Translations under genes and position numbers: made by a program
In this document: positions 25,286 through 34,758 of the stretch, piece after piece
Position numbering within the stretch: position 1 is the first letter of the stretch
Layout: each line of letters opens with the position of its first letter
DNA from: an uncultured Planctomycetaceae bacterium
GTDB taxonomy: Bacteria; Planctomycetota; Planctomycetia; Planctomycetales; Planctomycetaceae
DNA: 43,130 nt
Assembly (NCBI GenBank): GCA_903896675.1
Contig: CAITYU010000244.1
Span: 1 to 43,130, forward strand
Direction: 5' to 3'
The notes under the pieces: generated by a model
Told to the model about the DNA's origin: nothing
The model's input: only the letters and a program-made list of their open reading frames with translations
Databases searched by the model: none

Positions 25286-26365
25286 GTGGCTGAGCTGTAC
25301 TGGCTGCGGCGGGTTGGTTGGCGGTGGGTGATGCTGGCGGTGGCTGTATTGGCCGTGTTGCCGCTGACGATTCCATTTTTTGTGCGTGAGGCTGGTTTGC
25401 GGGCGGTGGATCGTCGCGAGTTGAGTTCGGGTCGCAGGCTGTTGGCCGAGGTGCAGCAGCCGTGGCTGGGAAGTTCGGCCATTCTGGTGGGGGCTCGGGC
25501 GGCCCTGCTTGACGGTGACCGTGAGCTGGCGGAGGGGATGTTGCAGCGGGCTGGGGTCCTGTCGGGTGCTCGGGTGGATTTCGAGAAGACTCTGCTGCGT
25601 TTTCGGTCCGGGGACACGGGAGAGGCTGTGTCGTGGCTGACGGCGGAGCAGGATTCGCTGGCTGCGGGAGATTTCCGGCAGGTTCTGGAGGCTTTGATTG
25701 ACGGCGCGATCAGGGGTCGTGACGAGCAGTTGGCTGAGCGGGTGCTGGATCTGTGGAAGGGGCAGACGGGTGTGGATGTGGGGGCAGCGGCGGCAGGTCC
25801 GTTGTGGCAGCAGGCGAAGCTGGAATCGTGGCTGGGTGATCTGGCGTGGAGTCGCAGTCTGCCGGACGTGGCCATTGTGCATTTTCGGCGTGCGATTGAG
25901 CTGGAGTCGGGGAATGAGACTGCGCGGTTGAAGCTGGCGGAGTTGCTGTTGCAGTATGGTCCGGAGGAAGCGCAGACGCATCTGGAATTCCTGAGGGCTC
26001 GCAAGCCTGACAATCGGGACGTGCTGTTGCGGCTGGCGGCCTGTTATCGGGAGCTGGGTGAGAGTGAGCGGGCGGCTGGTGTGCTGGACGAGCTGTTGCG
26101 GCTTCGTGCGGAGGATGTGCTGGTGCTGTTGGAGCGTGGTCGTCTGGCACTGGATGATGGGAAACTGCAGGACGCGGAGCGGTGGCTGCGCGAGTCCGAA
26201 CGGAGGGCTCCGGGGCATCGCGAAGTGTTGTTGTCGTTGTCGCGGTGTCTGCAGCAGGCTGGTCGCGCGGACGAGGCGGAGAATTATCGGCGGATGGTGG
26301 AAACGATTGATGCGGGCGGGATTGGTGGAGCTGCTGGTGGGTTGAGTCCGGGAGGCAGCCGATGA
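25286..26365 (+). CDS. Membrane-anchored TPR protein
   Basis: I start this 359-residue protein at GTG 25286 because GGGGGGAGGGA (25268-25278) ends seven bases before it and a positively charged N-terminus plus one transmembrane helix (about 12-29: W-V-M-L-A-V-A-V-L-A-V-L-P-L-T) follows at once. The rest is helical with clear tetratricopeptide repeats, for example D-V-A-I-V-H-F-R-R-A-I-E-L-E-S-G-N, E-R-A-A-G-V-L-D-E-L-L-R-L-R-A-E-D and D-A-E-R-W-L-R-E-S-E-R-R-A-P-G. TPR domains bind partner proteins. The stop codon overlaps the next gene in ATGA, so the two are translationally coupled, and the likely partner is the ASPIC/UnbV protein (inference). The repeats would face the periplasm. Confidence 0.88.
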   Translation: MAELYWLRRVGWRWVMLAVAVLAVLPLTIPFFVREAGLRAVDRRELSSGRRLLAEVQQPWLGSSAILVGARAALLDGDRELAEGMLQRAGVLSGARVDFEKTLLRFRSGDTGEAVSWLTAEQDSLAAGDFRQVLEALIDGAIRGRDEQLAERVLDLWKGQTGVDVGAAAAGPLWQQAKLESWLGDLAWSRSLPDVAIVHFRRAIELESGNETARLKLAELLLQYGPEEAQTHLEFLRARKPDNRDVLLRLAACYRELGESERAAGVLDELLRLRAEDVLVLLERGRLALDDGKLQDAERWLRESERRAPGHREVLLSLSRCLQQAGRADEAENYRRMVETIDAGGIGGAAGGLSPGGSR

Positions 26366-28158
26366 GTCTGCGTGGAGTGCTGATCTGGGGTATCGGCTGC
26401 GTCGTGGTGACGGCAGCGGTGGTTTGGTATCAGGTCCGTCGGTCGCAGGATCCGGTGGTGGCTTTTGCGGACGGCAGTGACGGTGCGGCAGTGCCAGCCG
26501 TTGAGCGGACGATCGGTGAGCCGCTGTTTGAGGACGTATCGAAGTCGGCTGGGGTGGATTTCACTTACCGCAACGGTGAGGAGTCGGATCTGTATACGAT
26601 TCTGGAGTCACTGGGTGGTGGTGTGGCTTTGATCGATTACGACGGCGATGGTCTGCTGGACATTTACCTGACGGGTGGTGGCAAATTCACCAGCCGGACT
26701 GCTCATGGGATCGAGGGCCTGCCGGGTCGGCTGTATCGCAATCTGGGGCAATTGAAATTTCGTGACGTGACGATTGAGTCCGGGATGAGCAAAGCGGGGA
26801 TGTATTCGCACGGGGCGGTGGTGGTGGACTGGAACCAGGACGGTCGGCCGGATTTGCTGGTGTCGGGTTATGGCGGGCTGGAGTTGTATCAGAACGAGGA
26901 TGGCCGGCGGTTCCACGCTGTGACTGGGGAGGCGGGTTTAACTGACGGTCGCTGGAGTACCAGCGTGGGTGTGGGTGATTTGTGGGGTGCTGGTCGGCCG
27001 GATTTGTTTGTGTGTCGGTATGTGGACTGGTCTTTTGAGCATGATCCTGTGTGTCCGTTGCGGGGGCAGTCTGAAGGTCGTGACGTGTGTGCGCCGCAGA
27101 ATTTTGCGGCGGTGCCGTCTTCGATCTACAGCCTTGAGGGGGGCGTTTATCGCGATCACTGGGAACAGCTGAAGCCGGCGACGGAGGGCAAGTCGCTGGG
27201 TGTGGTGATTGTGGACGTGAACGCGGACGGGCGTCCGGATGTGTATGTGGCGAATGATGCGTCGCCGAACTGGCTGTTTCTGAATGAGGGGAATGGACAG
27301 TTGCGGGAGTGTGGTCGAGTGCTGGGTGTGTCGGTGGATGACAGTGGGCGGTACAACGGCAGCATGGGTGTGGATGCTTCGGACTTTGACGGCAGTGGAC
27401 TGGCATCATTGTGGGTGACGAATTTTGAGAGTGAGTTGCCGGCGTTGTATCGCAATGCGGGTGCCGGGGGTTTTGCATATGCATCGCAGTCGGCGGGCCT
27501 TGGTCGTCTGGGGGGGCGGAATGTGGGTTTTGGCACGTCGTTTCTGGATTACGACAACGACGGGTGGGAGGATCTGGTGTTTGTGAACGGGCATGTGGTG
27601 CGGCATCCTGTGGGAGCGGATGTGCGGCAGCGTCCGGTGTTGCTGCGGAATACGGAAAAGCATGGTCGACGGATGTTTGCGGATGAGACGCCGCGTGGAG
27701 GTCACTGGTTTCAGCAGACGGCATTGGGACGCGGGTTGGCGACAGGGGATCTGGACAACGACGGCTGGCCCGACCTGGTGATCAGTCACAGCAACAGTCC
27801 GGTGGCGGTACTGCGGAATCGTGCGGGTGTGTCGAGCATGGGTGTTGGGAAGCGGCATTGGCTGGGCCTGCAGTTGCAGGGGCGTGGGCATCGTCCGCTG
27901 GCGGGCGCGACGATCACAGTCCAGACGGGCGACCGCCAGGTGACTCGATTTCTTCGCGGTGGTGGCAGTTATCTGTCAAGTGGTGATTCGCGGGTACTGA
28001 TTGGACTGGGGGAGAGCGAATCGGTTAAGGGGATTTCGGTACGTTGGCCGTGGGGTCAGGAGCAGCGCTGGGACATTGCGGGCGTCGATCGGTACTGGCT
28101 GTTGCTTGAGGGGGAGGCGAAGGCTGCGGATGCGACCGGGGCGGCGATTGGTTTTTAG
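26362..28158 (+). CDS. FG-GAP / ASPIC-UnbV (CRTAC1-like) surface protein
   Basis: A 598-residue protein with an N-terminal membrane anchor or signal (about 5-22), then [12 protein letters not shown], the usual lead-in of the CRTAC1/ASPIC family. FG-GAP/VCBS blades of a beta propeller carry Ca-binding loops of the D-x-D-x-D-G type: D-Y-D-G-D-G-L-L-D (95-103), [27 protein letters not shown] and D-L-D-N-D-G-W-P-D. The C-terminal UnbV/ASPIC domain contains G-A-T-I-T-V-Q-T-G and the ending I-S-V-R-W-P-W-G. The family is extracytoplasmic; its role is not well defined (adhesion or polymer binding proposed). It is coupled to the TPR gene by a four-base ATGA overlap. Confidence 0.93.
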   Translation: MSLRGVLIWGIGCVVVTAAVVWYQVRRSQDPVVAFADGSDGAAVPAVERTIGEPLFEDVSKSAGVDFTYRNGEESDLYTILESLGGGVALIDYDGDGLLDIYLTGGGKFTSRTAHGIEGLPGRLYRNLGQLKFRDVTIESGMSKAGMYSHGAVVVDWNQDGRPDLLVSGYGGLELYQNEDGRRFHAVTGEAGLTDGRWSTSVGVGDLWGAGRPDLFVCRYVDWSFEHDPVCPLRGQSEGRDVCAPQNFAAVPSSIYSLEGGVYRDHWEQLKPATEGKSLGVVIVDVNADGRPDVYVANDASPNWLFLNEGNGQLRECGRVLGVSVDDSGRYNGSMGVDASDFDGSGLASLWVTNFESELPALYRNAGAGGFAYASQSAGLGRLGGRNVGFGTSFLDYDNDGWEDLVFVNGHVVRHPVGADVRQRPVLLRNTEKHGRRMFADETPRGGHWFQQTALGRGLATGDLDNDGWPDLVISHSNSPVAVLRNRAGVSSMGVGKRHWLGLQLQGRGHRPLAGATITVQTGDRQVTRFLRGGGSYLSSGDSRVLIGLGESESVKGISVRWPWGQEQRWDIAGVDRYWLLLEGEAKAADATGAAIGF

Positions 28159-28241
28159 TGGTCAGTGGTCAGTGGTCAGTGGTCAGTGGTCAGTGGTCAG
28201 TGGTCAGTGGTCAGTTGTCAGTGGTTGGTGGTTGGTGGTCA
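28158..28241 (+). repeat. Heptamer satellite, 12 units of GTGGTCA
   Basis: Eight perfect GTGGTCA units (28158-28213) are followed by GTTGTCA, two GTGGTTG and a final GTGGTCA. The array starts on the last base of the ASPIC/UnbV stop codon and ends 18 bases before the sthA ATG. Heptamer arrays of this kind are seen in intergenic regions of many bacteria. Their degenerate 3' end suggests growth at the 5' side. It also leaves an open frame running into sthA. Confidence 0.95.
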
Positions 28242-28259
28242 GTGGGCGGGGGGAGTGGG

Positions 28260-29666
28260 ATGCAGGGGCCTGTCGAGAAATCATTTGATGTTGTGGTGAT
28301 TGGTACGGGCCCTGGTGGCGAGGGTGCTTCGATGGAGGCTACCAAGCAGGGGAAGCGGGTTTGTGCGATTGAGCGGATGCCGCAGATTGGCGGGAACTGC
28401 ACTCATCTGGGCACGATCCCCAGCAAGTCTTTGCGGGCAGCGATTTATCGCCTGATGGACGTCAATTCTGCTCCGCTGTTTCGCCAGCTGGGATTGAATC
28501 TGGAACTGAGTTTTCGGGATCTGCGGCGGAGTGCTCAGTCGGTCATCGACCAGCAGGTGGCGATGAGACGCAGTTTTTACGACCGCAACGACGTTGAAGT
28601 GTTGAACGGTGATGCGACGTTTGTGTCGCCGCATTGTGTGCGAGTGGAGCATGCGGATGGAAATGTGACTCTGGCCAGGGCGGCATCGTTTGTGATTGCG
28701 ACAGGTTCGCGACCTTATCGCCCGCCGGAGATTGATTTCAGTCATCCGCGAGTCTACGACAGCGACACAATTCTGAATCTTCCGGAGACTCCGAAATCCA
28801 TGACGATTTACGGGGCCGGAGTCATCGGGTGCGAATATGCATCGATGTTTCGCAATCTGCAGGTGAAGCTGAATCTGGTGAACACGCGGGAGCGGATGCT
28901 GGAGTTTCTGGATGAAGAAATCTGTGATGCGCTGGCCTACCACATGCGCGACACCGGTGTCAGGATTCGCAACAACGAGCAGTTTGAGCGGTTGGAGACG
29001 TTTGACGATCATGTCGTGATGCATCTGAAGTCGGGGAAGCAGCTGCGCAGTGACGTGCTGTTGTGGGCGAATGGACGCACGGGGAATACGGAGGGGTTGG
29101 GGCTGGAGACGATCGGAATTCAGCCGAATCATCGTGGACAGATTGAGGTAAATTCCAATATGCAGACGGCGCTGCCGCACGTGTACGCCGTGGGTGATGT
29201 AATTGGCGTTCCGGCGCTGGCGAGTGCGGCGTACATTCAGGGCCGGTTTGCAGCGCGTCACCTGGGTGAGGGCGGATCGGACAACTTTCGCATCTGCGAC
29301 ATTCCGGCAGGGATCTACACAAGTCCGGAGATCAGCAGCATTGGGCGGACAGAACGCGAGCTGACGGAGGCCTGTATTCCCTACGAAGTGGGGCATTCGA
29401 TGTTCAAGAATCTGGCTCGGGCTCAGATCATGGGGCGACCGGTGGGGATGCTGAAGATTCTGTTTCACCGGGAGACTCTGGAACTGCTGGGCGTGCACTG
29501 TTTCGGAGTGAACGCCAGCGAAATTATTCACATTGGACAGGCGATTATGGCCCAGCCGGCTCCGCAGAATTCCCTGCTGTATTTCATCAACACGACATTC
29601 AATTACCCGACGATGGCGGAAGCTTACCGGGTGGCGGCATTGAACGGTTACAACCGGCTGCACTGA
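28260..29666 (+). CDS. sthA: Soluble pyridine nucleotide transhydrogenase
   Basis: SthA is a cytosolic FAD flavoprotein that moves hydride between NADPH and NAD+, usually draining excess NADPH. The 468-residue protein starts at ATG 28260 behind GGGGGGAG; the frame is open through the heptamer array to 28158 but that stretch is Val/Ser/Gln low-complexity. The FAD loop is [10 protein letters not shown] (14-23). [13 protein letters not shown] (44-56) keeps Cys47 but has Thr52 where disulfide reductases have the second redox Cys; this separates SthA from lipoamide dehydrogenase and glutathione reductase. The NAD(P) loop is [11 protein letters not shown], and the dimerisation domain ends with the family's [14 protein letters not shown]. 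No operon partner is evident. Confidence 0.93.
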   Translation: MQGPVEKSFDVVVIGTGPGGEGASMEATKQGKRVCAIERMPQIGGNCTHLGTIPSKSLRAAIYRLMDVNSAPLFRQLGLNLELSFRDLRRSAQSVIDQQVAMRRSFYDRNDVEVLNGDATFVSPHCVRVEHADGNVTLARAASFVIATGSRPYRPPEIDFSHPRVYDSDTILNLPETPKSMTIYGAGVIGCEYASMFRNLQVKLNLVNTRERMLEFLDEEICDALAYHMRDTGVRIRNNEQFERLETFDDHVVMHLKSGKQLRSDVLLWANGRTGNTEGLGLETIGIQPNHRGQIEVNSNMQTALPHVYAVGDVIGVPALASAAYIQGRFAARHLGEGGSDNFRICDIPAGIYTSPEISSIGRTERELTEACIPYEVGHSMFKNLARAQIMGRPVGMLKILFHRETLELLGVHCFGVNASEIIHIGQAIMAQPAPQNSLLYFINTTFNYPTMAEAYRVAALNGYNRLH

Positions 29667-29759
29667 GGGAAAGGTGGCCATCCGGACTGTTCAACCTGCG
29701 GCTTACGGGCCAAGCCCGATTTTCCGCCGAATTCCGCAGATGTTTTCAGACATCTGCCG

Positions 29760-29788
29760 GTGACATTCAGCCGACAATAGTGTTAAAT
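29760..29788 (+). promoter_or_regulatory. Candidate promoter for the BON-like gene
   Basis: GTGACA (29760-29765) and TTAAAT (29783-29788) are separated by 17 bases, matching five and four of six sigma-70 consensus bases. The start codon is about 40 bases downstream. An imperfect hairpin (GCAGATGT/ACATCTGC, 29734-29756 region) lies just upstream and may end sthA transcription, but has no T tract. Confidence 0.4.
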
Positions 29789-29829
29789 CCAGAGGCCAGT
29801 GCTTTCTCGATTCGAATACGGGTGTGCGC

Positions 29830-30687
29830 ATGAACAGTATCCGGCTGTGTTCTACGGTAGCGTTTCTCACTGTGATGATGCAGTTGCAGCCTGGTTTCTG
29901 TCAGTCTGGCGGAGGCGGTGGTGGCAGCAGCAGTTCGAAACTGAGTGCACTTTCGGCACTGTCCGGGCTTTCGGGCTTTCCGGATCTGTCTACGTTGTCG
30001 GGGCTGGCTGGTCTGTCGGGTTTTAGTGGCGCAGGGATTGGTGGTAGCGGGATTGGTACTGGCACATCCACGGGAACATCGTCAACGTCGACAAGCAGCC
30101 GTGGCTCCAGTGGCACCAACAGCACGACCAGTGGATTCGGTGGCAACAGCACCGGCGGTTCGATGTCTTCGCTGTCAGGCAGTGGCGGTCAGTCTGGCTT
30201 GTCTGGCAGTGGAACTTCCGGTTTGAACGGAGGTCAGTCCACGGACTCACAGGCGCAGGGTTTTGTCGGCGGCAGTGGTGCTCAGAATTTCGTTGGTGCC
30301 GGGATGCAGGGGAATTCGAATCGCAGTAACCGTCAGTTTCAGGCATTCCAGCAGAACCAGGGGATGACGAATCAGGGCATGGGTACGACTGGCAGTCCGC
30401 GGCAGATCAAGACGGCGTTGCGGGTAAATTTCTCGGGTCCTGCGGCTCGAGATCTGCAGGCTGCAGGCCGGACAGCCCCGGCAAATCAGGCTTCACTGCA
30501 GAGGTTTTCCGCCAGGAATCCTCAGTTGTCCGGGTTGAGTGTCTCGTTGAGCGGCAACGGTGTGGCGGTGCTGCAGGGTACTGTTCCTTCCGCAGAGGCC
30601 TCACGGCTGGCAGCGAATCTGCTGCGTCTGCAGCCGGGTGTTCGCAGTGTTGACAATCAGGCGACGGTGGAAGCGACTGCGGAATAG
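29830..30687 (+). CDS. Secreted Ser/Gly-rich protein with C-terminal BON-like domain
   Basis: This 285-residue protein starts at ATG 29830 (a GTG two codons earlier is possible). A signal peptide (R-L-C-S-T-V-A-F-L-T-V-M-M) is followed by a Gly run. Residues about 30-190 are low complexity: L-S-G-L/L-S-A-L repeats, then Gly/Ser/Thr, then Asn/Gln-rich. The last 95 residues look folded: L-R-V-N-F-S-G-P, L-S-G-L-S-V-S-L-S-G-N-G-V-A-V-L-Q-G-T-V-P-S-A-E-A-S-R-L-A, and L-L-R-L-Q-P-G-V-R-S-V-D-N-Q. That pattern (x-V-x-L-x-G-x-V-x-S then a helix, then P-G-V-x-x-V-x-N) is a BON domain, which binds phospholipid or other envelope surfaces. The likely place is the periplasm or outer surface. The function is otherwise unknown. 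Confidence 0.85.
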   Translation: MNSIRLCSTVAFLTVMMQLQPGFCQSGGGGGGSSSSKLSALSALSGLSGFPDLSTLSGLAGLSGFSGAGIGGSGIGTGTSTGTSSTSTSSRGSSGTNSTTSGFGGNSTGGSMSSLSGSGGQSGLSGSGTSGLNGGQSTDSQAQGFVGGSGAQNFVGAGMQGNSNRSNRQFQAFQQNQGMTNQGMGTTGSPRQIKTALRVNFSGPAARDLQAAGRTAPANQASLQRFSARNPQLSGLSVSLSGNGVAVLQGTVPSAEASRLAANLLRLQPGVRSVDNQATVEATAE

Positions 30688-30740
30688 TAACGGAACGGCG
30701 GAATAGTCACGGAACGGCAGCAGCTGCAGGGGCGGGCAGA

Positions 30741-33266
30741 TTATCTGTCGGCGGCGGATTCCAGTTGCAGTGTCATGCGAGCGATGCGGTCGGACAGTTT
30801 TTCGCTGCTGAGTTTCTCTCGAAGTCGCGCGACGATCAGCGGGAACGCCAGCGGTGTGAAGCGTTGAGGCTGTCGACGCACCAGTTGCATCTGCTGCATC
30901 TGGTGCAGCGTGCTGACCAGTCGGGAGTGTTCCAACTGTCGTTCCAGAACCTCAGCACCGGCCTGTCGGAGCAGCAGGTTTTCGGGGTCGTAGCTGGTGA
31001 ACACATCGTACAGCAGACCGCTGCTGGCCTGCAGTTGTCGGGCTGAGCGAGGCTGACCGGGGAATCCCTGGAACACCAACCCGGCGACTCGGGCGATTTC
31101 CCGGAATTGCCGTTTGCCCATTTCCGCAGCGTTGATGCATTGTTGCAATTCGTCCATCAGTGAGTCTGGGCTGAGCAATCCCTGCTGCAGTGCTCGTTCG
31201 AGTTCCGGTTCTGTGGCTGAGAGCAGTTCGAAACCGTAGTCGTTGACGGACATCGTGAAGGTGATGGGCTGCAAACGTGACATCCGCCAGGCGAACAGGG
31301 CGGAAAGTCCTTCGTGCACAAGTCTGCCGGCGAACGGGTAGATGAGAGTGTGGAAGCCTTCGCGGGAGCGGATCTGTTCGATGAGCAGTTCGGCGGGTCG
31401 GGGGATTTCGGACCAGCGTGCCTGCAGTTCGAGGAGTGGGCGTACGGCGGTGAGTTCGGGGCCTTCGAAGATGCCTCTGGCGGCGTGGTCCAGTCGCAGC
31501 CTGACAGCGTGTGCAAGTTCGGTGGACAGCGGCATGCGGCCTCCCATCCACCGCGGAATCCGGACCTGTTTTGACGACGGTGCCTTGCGGACGTAGACCT
31601 TCATATCGCGGATGTGCACCAGTTCGACGGTGCGCCCGGCGAAGAGGAAGGTTTCCCCGGGGTTGATTTTGGCAAGGAACGATTCTTCGATGGTTCCGAG
31701 TGTGGGTCCGCCGAGGTACTGGACGGTGAGGCTGGCATCGCTGGTGATGGTGCCGATGGACATGCGGTGCTGTCGAGCGATGCGTTCGCTGCCGACGAAC
31801 CAGAGACCTTCAAATTCCCGGAGGCGATGGTAATCGGGATAGGCGCGCAGGGACTGGCCACCGCGGGCGGTGAAATCGAGGGCCCAGTCCCACTCGTCGC
31901 GGGTGAGTTGGTGGTAGGAGGCCGTCGTGCGGACTTCCTGCCAGAGGTCATCTGAGTCGAAACCGGATCCGGAGGCGATGGTGACGAGGTGCTGGCAGAG
32001 TACGTCAACGGGAGCGTGGTGTGGCTGGCGTCCTTCAAGCTGTCCGGCAGCAATGGCGTCTCGCGCGGCGGCGGCTTCGATGAGTTCGAAGGCGTGTGTG
32101 GGAACGCAGGTGACTCGACTGACGGCACCGGGGCGATGTCCGCTGCGTCCGGCACGCTGCAGGAGCCGGGCGACTCCGCGGGGCGAGCCGATCTGCAGGA
32201 CTCGGTCCACCGGGCTGAAGTCGACGCCGAGATCGAGGCTGCTGGTGCAGACGACGGCTCGCAGTTTTCCTGCGCGGAGTCCGTCTTCAACCCAGTTGCG
32301 GGTGGCCGGGTCGAGCGATCCGTGGTGCAGCGCGATCAGTCCGGCCCAGTCGGGTCGAGCGTGGAGCATGGCGTGGTACCACGCTTCGGTCTGGGAGCGC
32401 GTGTTTGTGAAGATCAGGGTGGATTCGGCCTGTTCGACGGTCGCGAGGACTTCAGGCAGTTGATTGAGGCCCATGTGGCCGGCCCATGGGAAGCGTTCGA
32501 TGTGTGCGGGGATCAGGGAGTCCACGACAATCTGTTTGCGGCTGGCTCCCTGGATCATGACGGCGGGCGGCGAGTTGTTTTGTGTGTGGGGATGGTGTGT
32601 GGGGGCGATGACGGCGAGGGCTTCCGGCAGGTTTCCGAGAGTGGCGGAGAGTGCCCATGTTCTGAGGCTGGGTCGCCAGCGTCGCAGTCTGGCGAGGGCC
32701 AGTTCGACCTGGACGCCGCGTTTGGTGGACAGCAGTTCGTGCCATTCGTCGCAGATCACGGCTCGCAGATTGCGGAACTGTTCGCGGGCATCGCTGCGGG
32801 TGAGCAGCAGTGAGAGGCTTTCGGGGGTGGTGACGAGTGCTGTGGGGAGTCGATTTCGCTGTTTCCGGCGTGTGGCGGCGGAGGTATCTCCGGTGCGGGA
32901 TTCGACGGACCAGTTCAGGTTGAGTCCGGTGAGTGGTTCCTGGAGTGCGTGGAGAGTGTCGACAGCGAGTGCGCGCAGGGGTGTGATCCAGAGGACTCGC
33001 AGGGCATCGTTTCCGGTTGCCGTGGGTCGCTGTTCGGTTTCGGCAAGGGCTTCAGCGACGGGTCCGAGCCATGCGGCCAGAGTTTTCCCGGTGCCGGTGG
33101 TGGCGTGAATCAACCCGGAGTGTCCGGCGAGGTAATGCTGCCATGCCTGCAGCTGGAAGGGGAAGACGGTCCAGTGCCGCTGCAGGAACCAATTGGTGAC
33201 GGACTGCAGCGCGGTGTCTGCGGATGGGTGCCGTGGGGATGTCTCATCCGAGCGAGCTGGTGACAT
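30741..33266 (-). CDS. Lhr-type DEXH-box helicase (ligase-associated type)
   Basis: An 841-residue superfamily 2 helicase. Walker A is A-T-T-G-T-G-K-T (55-62), Walker B/DEXH D-E-W-H (173-176), motif III S-A-T-L (207-210), motif IV region I-F-T-N-T-R-S-Q, motif [10 protein letters not shown] and motif [13 protein letters not shown] (370-380). After the helicase core come the winged-helix/beta-barrel Lhr core ([22 protein letters not shown]) and a C-terminal extension. This length and layout match the Lhr form that usually sits beside an ATP-dependent DNA ligase and a metallo-beta-lactamase-fold exonuclease in a DNA repair cluster. None of those partners is in the window. It unwinds RNA-DNA or DNA duplexes 3' to 5' in studied homologues. 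It is divergent from metK. Confidence 0.92.
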   Translation of the reverse strand: MSPARSDETSPRHPSADTALQSVTNWFLQRHWTVFPFQLQAWQHYLAGHSGLIHATTGTGKTLAAWLGPVAEALAETEQRPTATGNDALRVLWITPLRALAVDTLHALQEPLTGLNLNWSVESRTGDTSAATRRKQRNRLPTALVTTPESLSLLLTRSDAREQFRNLRAVICDEWHELLSTKRGVQVELALARLRRWRPSLRTWALSATLGNLPEALAVIAPTHHPHTQNNSPPAVMIQGASRKQIVVDSLIPAHIERFPWAGHMGLNQLPEVLATVEQAESTLIFTNTRSQTEAWYHAMLHARPDWAGLIALHHGSLDPATRNWVEDGLRAGKLRAVVCTSSLDLGVDFSPVDRVLQIGSPRGVARLLQRAGRSGHRPGAVSRVTCVPTHAFELIEAAAARDAIAAGQLEGRQPHHAPVDVLCQHLVTIASGSGFDSDDLWQEVRTTASYHQLTRDEWDWALDFTARGGQSLRAYPDYHRLREFEGLWFVGSERIARQHRMSIGTITSDASLTVQYLGGPTLGTIEESFLAKINPGETFLFAGRTVELVHIRDMKVYVRKAPSSKQVRIPRWMGGRMPLSTELAHAVRLRLDHAARGIFEGPELTAVRPLLELQARWSEIPRPAELLIEQIRSREGFHTLIYPFAGRLVHEGLSALFAWRMSRLQPITFTMSVNDYGFELLSATEPELERALQQGLLSPDSLMDELQQCINAAEMGKRQFREIARVAGLVFQGFPGQPRSARQLQASSGLLYDVFTSYDPENLLLRQAGAEVLERQLEHSRLVSTLHQMQQMQLVRRQPQRFTPLAFPLIVARLREKLSSEKLSDRIARMTLQLESAADR

Positions 33267-33332
33267 AGGGAAGTTTTGGCGAATCTACCGTGGAACGAGG
33301 CGAGAGAACTGACAAGAACCCACGAAACTCCG

Positions 33333-33361
33333 TTGTTTTGCCCGTCTTTACCCAGTAAACT
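33333..33361 (+). promoter_or_regulatory. Candidate metK promoter in a long leader
   Basis: TTGTTT (33333-33338) and TAAACT (33356-33361) are 17 bases apart in the 258-base spacer between the helicase and metK. If used, the metK leader is about 155 bases. I looked for SAM-I, SAM-II and SAH riboswitch core sequences in this leader and did not recognise one. Confidence 0.25.
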
Positions 33362-33524
33362 TCCAGCCATTCAAAACGCTGCAGGTGACTGTTGTGCTGG
33401 CTGCTGCTGGTGCCTGAGGGTGCTGCAGATCATAGTCGGTCACTGCGGATTGTCCTGTCGGTGTGTGTGCGGAACAAGTTTGGGCCGTTTGTTCGGAAGC
33501 AAGCCTCGCAAGGAACTATCTTTG

Positions 33525-34664
33525 ATGTCCAGGTTTTTATTTACCAGTGAATCCGTCAGCCAGGGTCATCCGGACAAGGTATCGGATCAGGTTTCGGACG
33601 GCATTCTGGATGCGATTCTGGAGCAGGACCCGATGTCTCGCGTTGCCTGCGAGACACTGTGCACGACGGATCTGGTGGTATTGGCTGGAGAGATCACGAC
33701 GAAGGCCAAAGTGGACTACGTCGGTGTGACTCGCAAAGTCATTCGTGACATCGGTTACACCTCGGATGATATTGGCTTCAACGCGGACAGTTGTCGCGTC
33801 TTTGTGGCCTTGCACAGTCAAAGTCCTGACATTGCACAGGGCGTGGACAAGGACGGTGCGGGTGACCAGGGGCTGATGTTTGGTTATGCCTGCAATCAGA
33901 CGGAAGAGTTGATGCCGGTACCGATTGCGTTTGCGCATCGGCTGATCAATCGTCTGACGGAAGTGCGGAAGGAAGGTCTGGTGAACTGGCTGCGTCCTGA
34001 CAGCAAAAGTCAGGTGACGGTCGAGTATGAGGGCAATCGTCCGGTGCGGGTGGACGCGGTGGTCATTTCGACTCAGCATGGTGAAAAGGTCAGCCAGAAG
34101 GCGATTGCGGACTTCGTGAAGAAGGAAGTGATTTCGCGGGTGATTCCGGCCGAGATGCTGGACAGCAAAACGAAGTACCACATCAACCCGACGGGACGAT
34201 TTGTGGTGGGTGGACCGCATGGTGACACCGGTCTGACGGGTCGGAAGATCATTGTTGACACGTATGGTGGCTGGGGTCGTCATGGTGGTGGCGCGTTTTC
34301 GGGCAAGGACGCGACGAAGGTCGACCGATCAGCGGCCTACATGGGTCGTTATGTTGCGAAGAACATTGTGGCTGCTGGTCTTGCCGAGCAGTGTGAAGTG
34401 CAGTTGGCGTATGCGATTGGCGTCGCTGATCCGGTCAGCGTGCGTGTGGACACGTTTGGAACGGCGACCATTGCCGAGTCGAAGATTGCCGAGCTGGTTC
34501 GCGAGCATTTCCCGTTGACGCCGAAGGGGATCATCGAGCATTTGAAGCTGCGTCGTCCGATCTTCCTGAAGACGGCTGAGGGTGGCCACTTTGGTCGCAC
34601 CGGCCCGACGTTCAGCTGGGAAGCGACAGACAAGGCCAAGGCCCTGAAGAAGGCTGCGAAGTAA
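33525..34664 (+). CDS. metK: S-adenosylmethionine synthase
   Basis: MetK makes S-adenosylmethionine from ATP and methionine, releasing phosphate and pyrophosphate. The 379-residue protein starts at ATG 33525, with AAGGA at 33510-33514, although the frame is open back to 33276. The N-terminal [13 protein letters not shown] holds the ATP-binding G-H-P-D-K (14-18). [13 protein letters not shown] is signature 1 and G-G-G-A-F-S-G-K-D is signature 2. The phrase [20 protein letters not shown] is complete. Length is normal for the family. A strong terminator follows, so it is probably a single-gene unit under a long leader. Confidence 0.97.
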   Translation: MSRFLFTSESVSQGHPDKVSDQVSDGILDAILEQDPMSRVACETLCTTDLVVLAGEITTKAKVDYVGVTRKVIRDIGYTSDDIGFNADSCRVFVALHSQSPDIAQGVDKDGAGDQGLMFGYACNQTEELMPVPIAFAHRLINRLTEVRKEGLVNWLRPDSKSQVTVEYEGNRPVRVDAVVISTQHGEKVSQKAIADFVKKEVISRVIPAEMLDSKTKYHINPTGRFVVGGPHGDTGLTGRKIIVDTYGGWGRHGGGAFSGKDATKVDRSAAYMGRYVAKNIVAAGLAEQCEVQLAYAIGVADPVSVRVDTFGTATIAESKIAELVREHFPLTPKGIIEHLKLRRPIFLKTAEGGHFGRTGPTFSWEATDKAKALKKAAK

Positions 34665-34683
34665 TTTCGTGGCGTGCAGCCTG

Positions 34684-34717
34684 ATCGGCCGGATCCGTGA
34701 CGGATTCGGCCGATTTT
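34684..34717 (+). terminator. Rho-independent terminator after metK
   Basis: The 14 bases at 34684-34697 pair with 34701-34714 over a three-base loop, with a single G-T pair, and are followed by TTTGTGTGGTTTT. The stem is unusually long and GC-rich; the T tract is short. It separates metK from lnt. Confidence 0.85.
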
Positions 34718-34758
34718 GTGTGGTTTTCGAATGATTTCGTCAGCATGGATGCCGCGAA

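Noticed and set aside
28158-28241. GTGGTCA array as a CRISPR or origin iterons
   Set aside because: Seven-base contiguous units with no spacers; no dnaA boxes or replication gene close by.
28281-29681. 466-codon minus-strand frame opposite sthA
   Set aside because: sthA on the plus strand has all FAD and NAD motifs; the minus frame is rich in Arg/His/Gln and has no domain.
33267-33524. SAM or SAH riboswitch before metK
   Set aside because: None of the conserved core sequences of the known classes was recognised.
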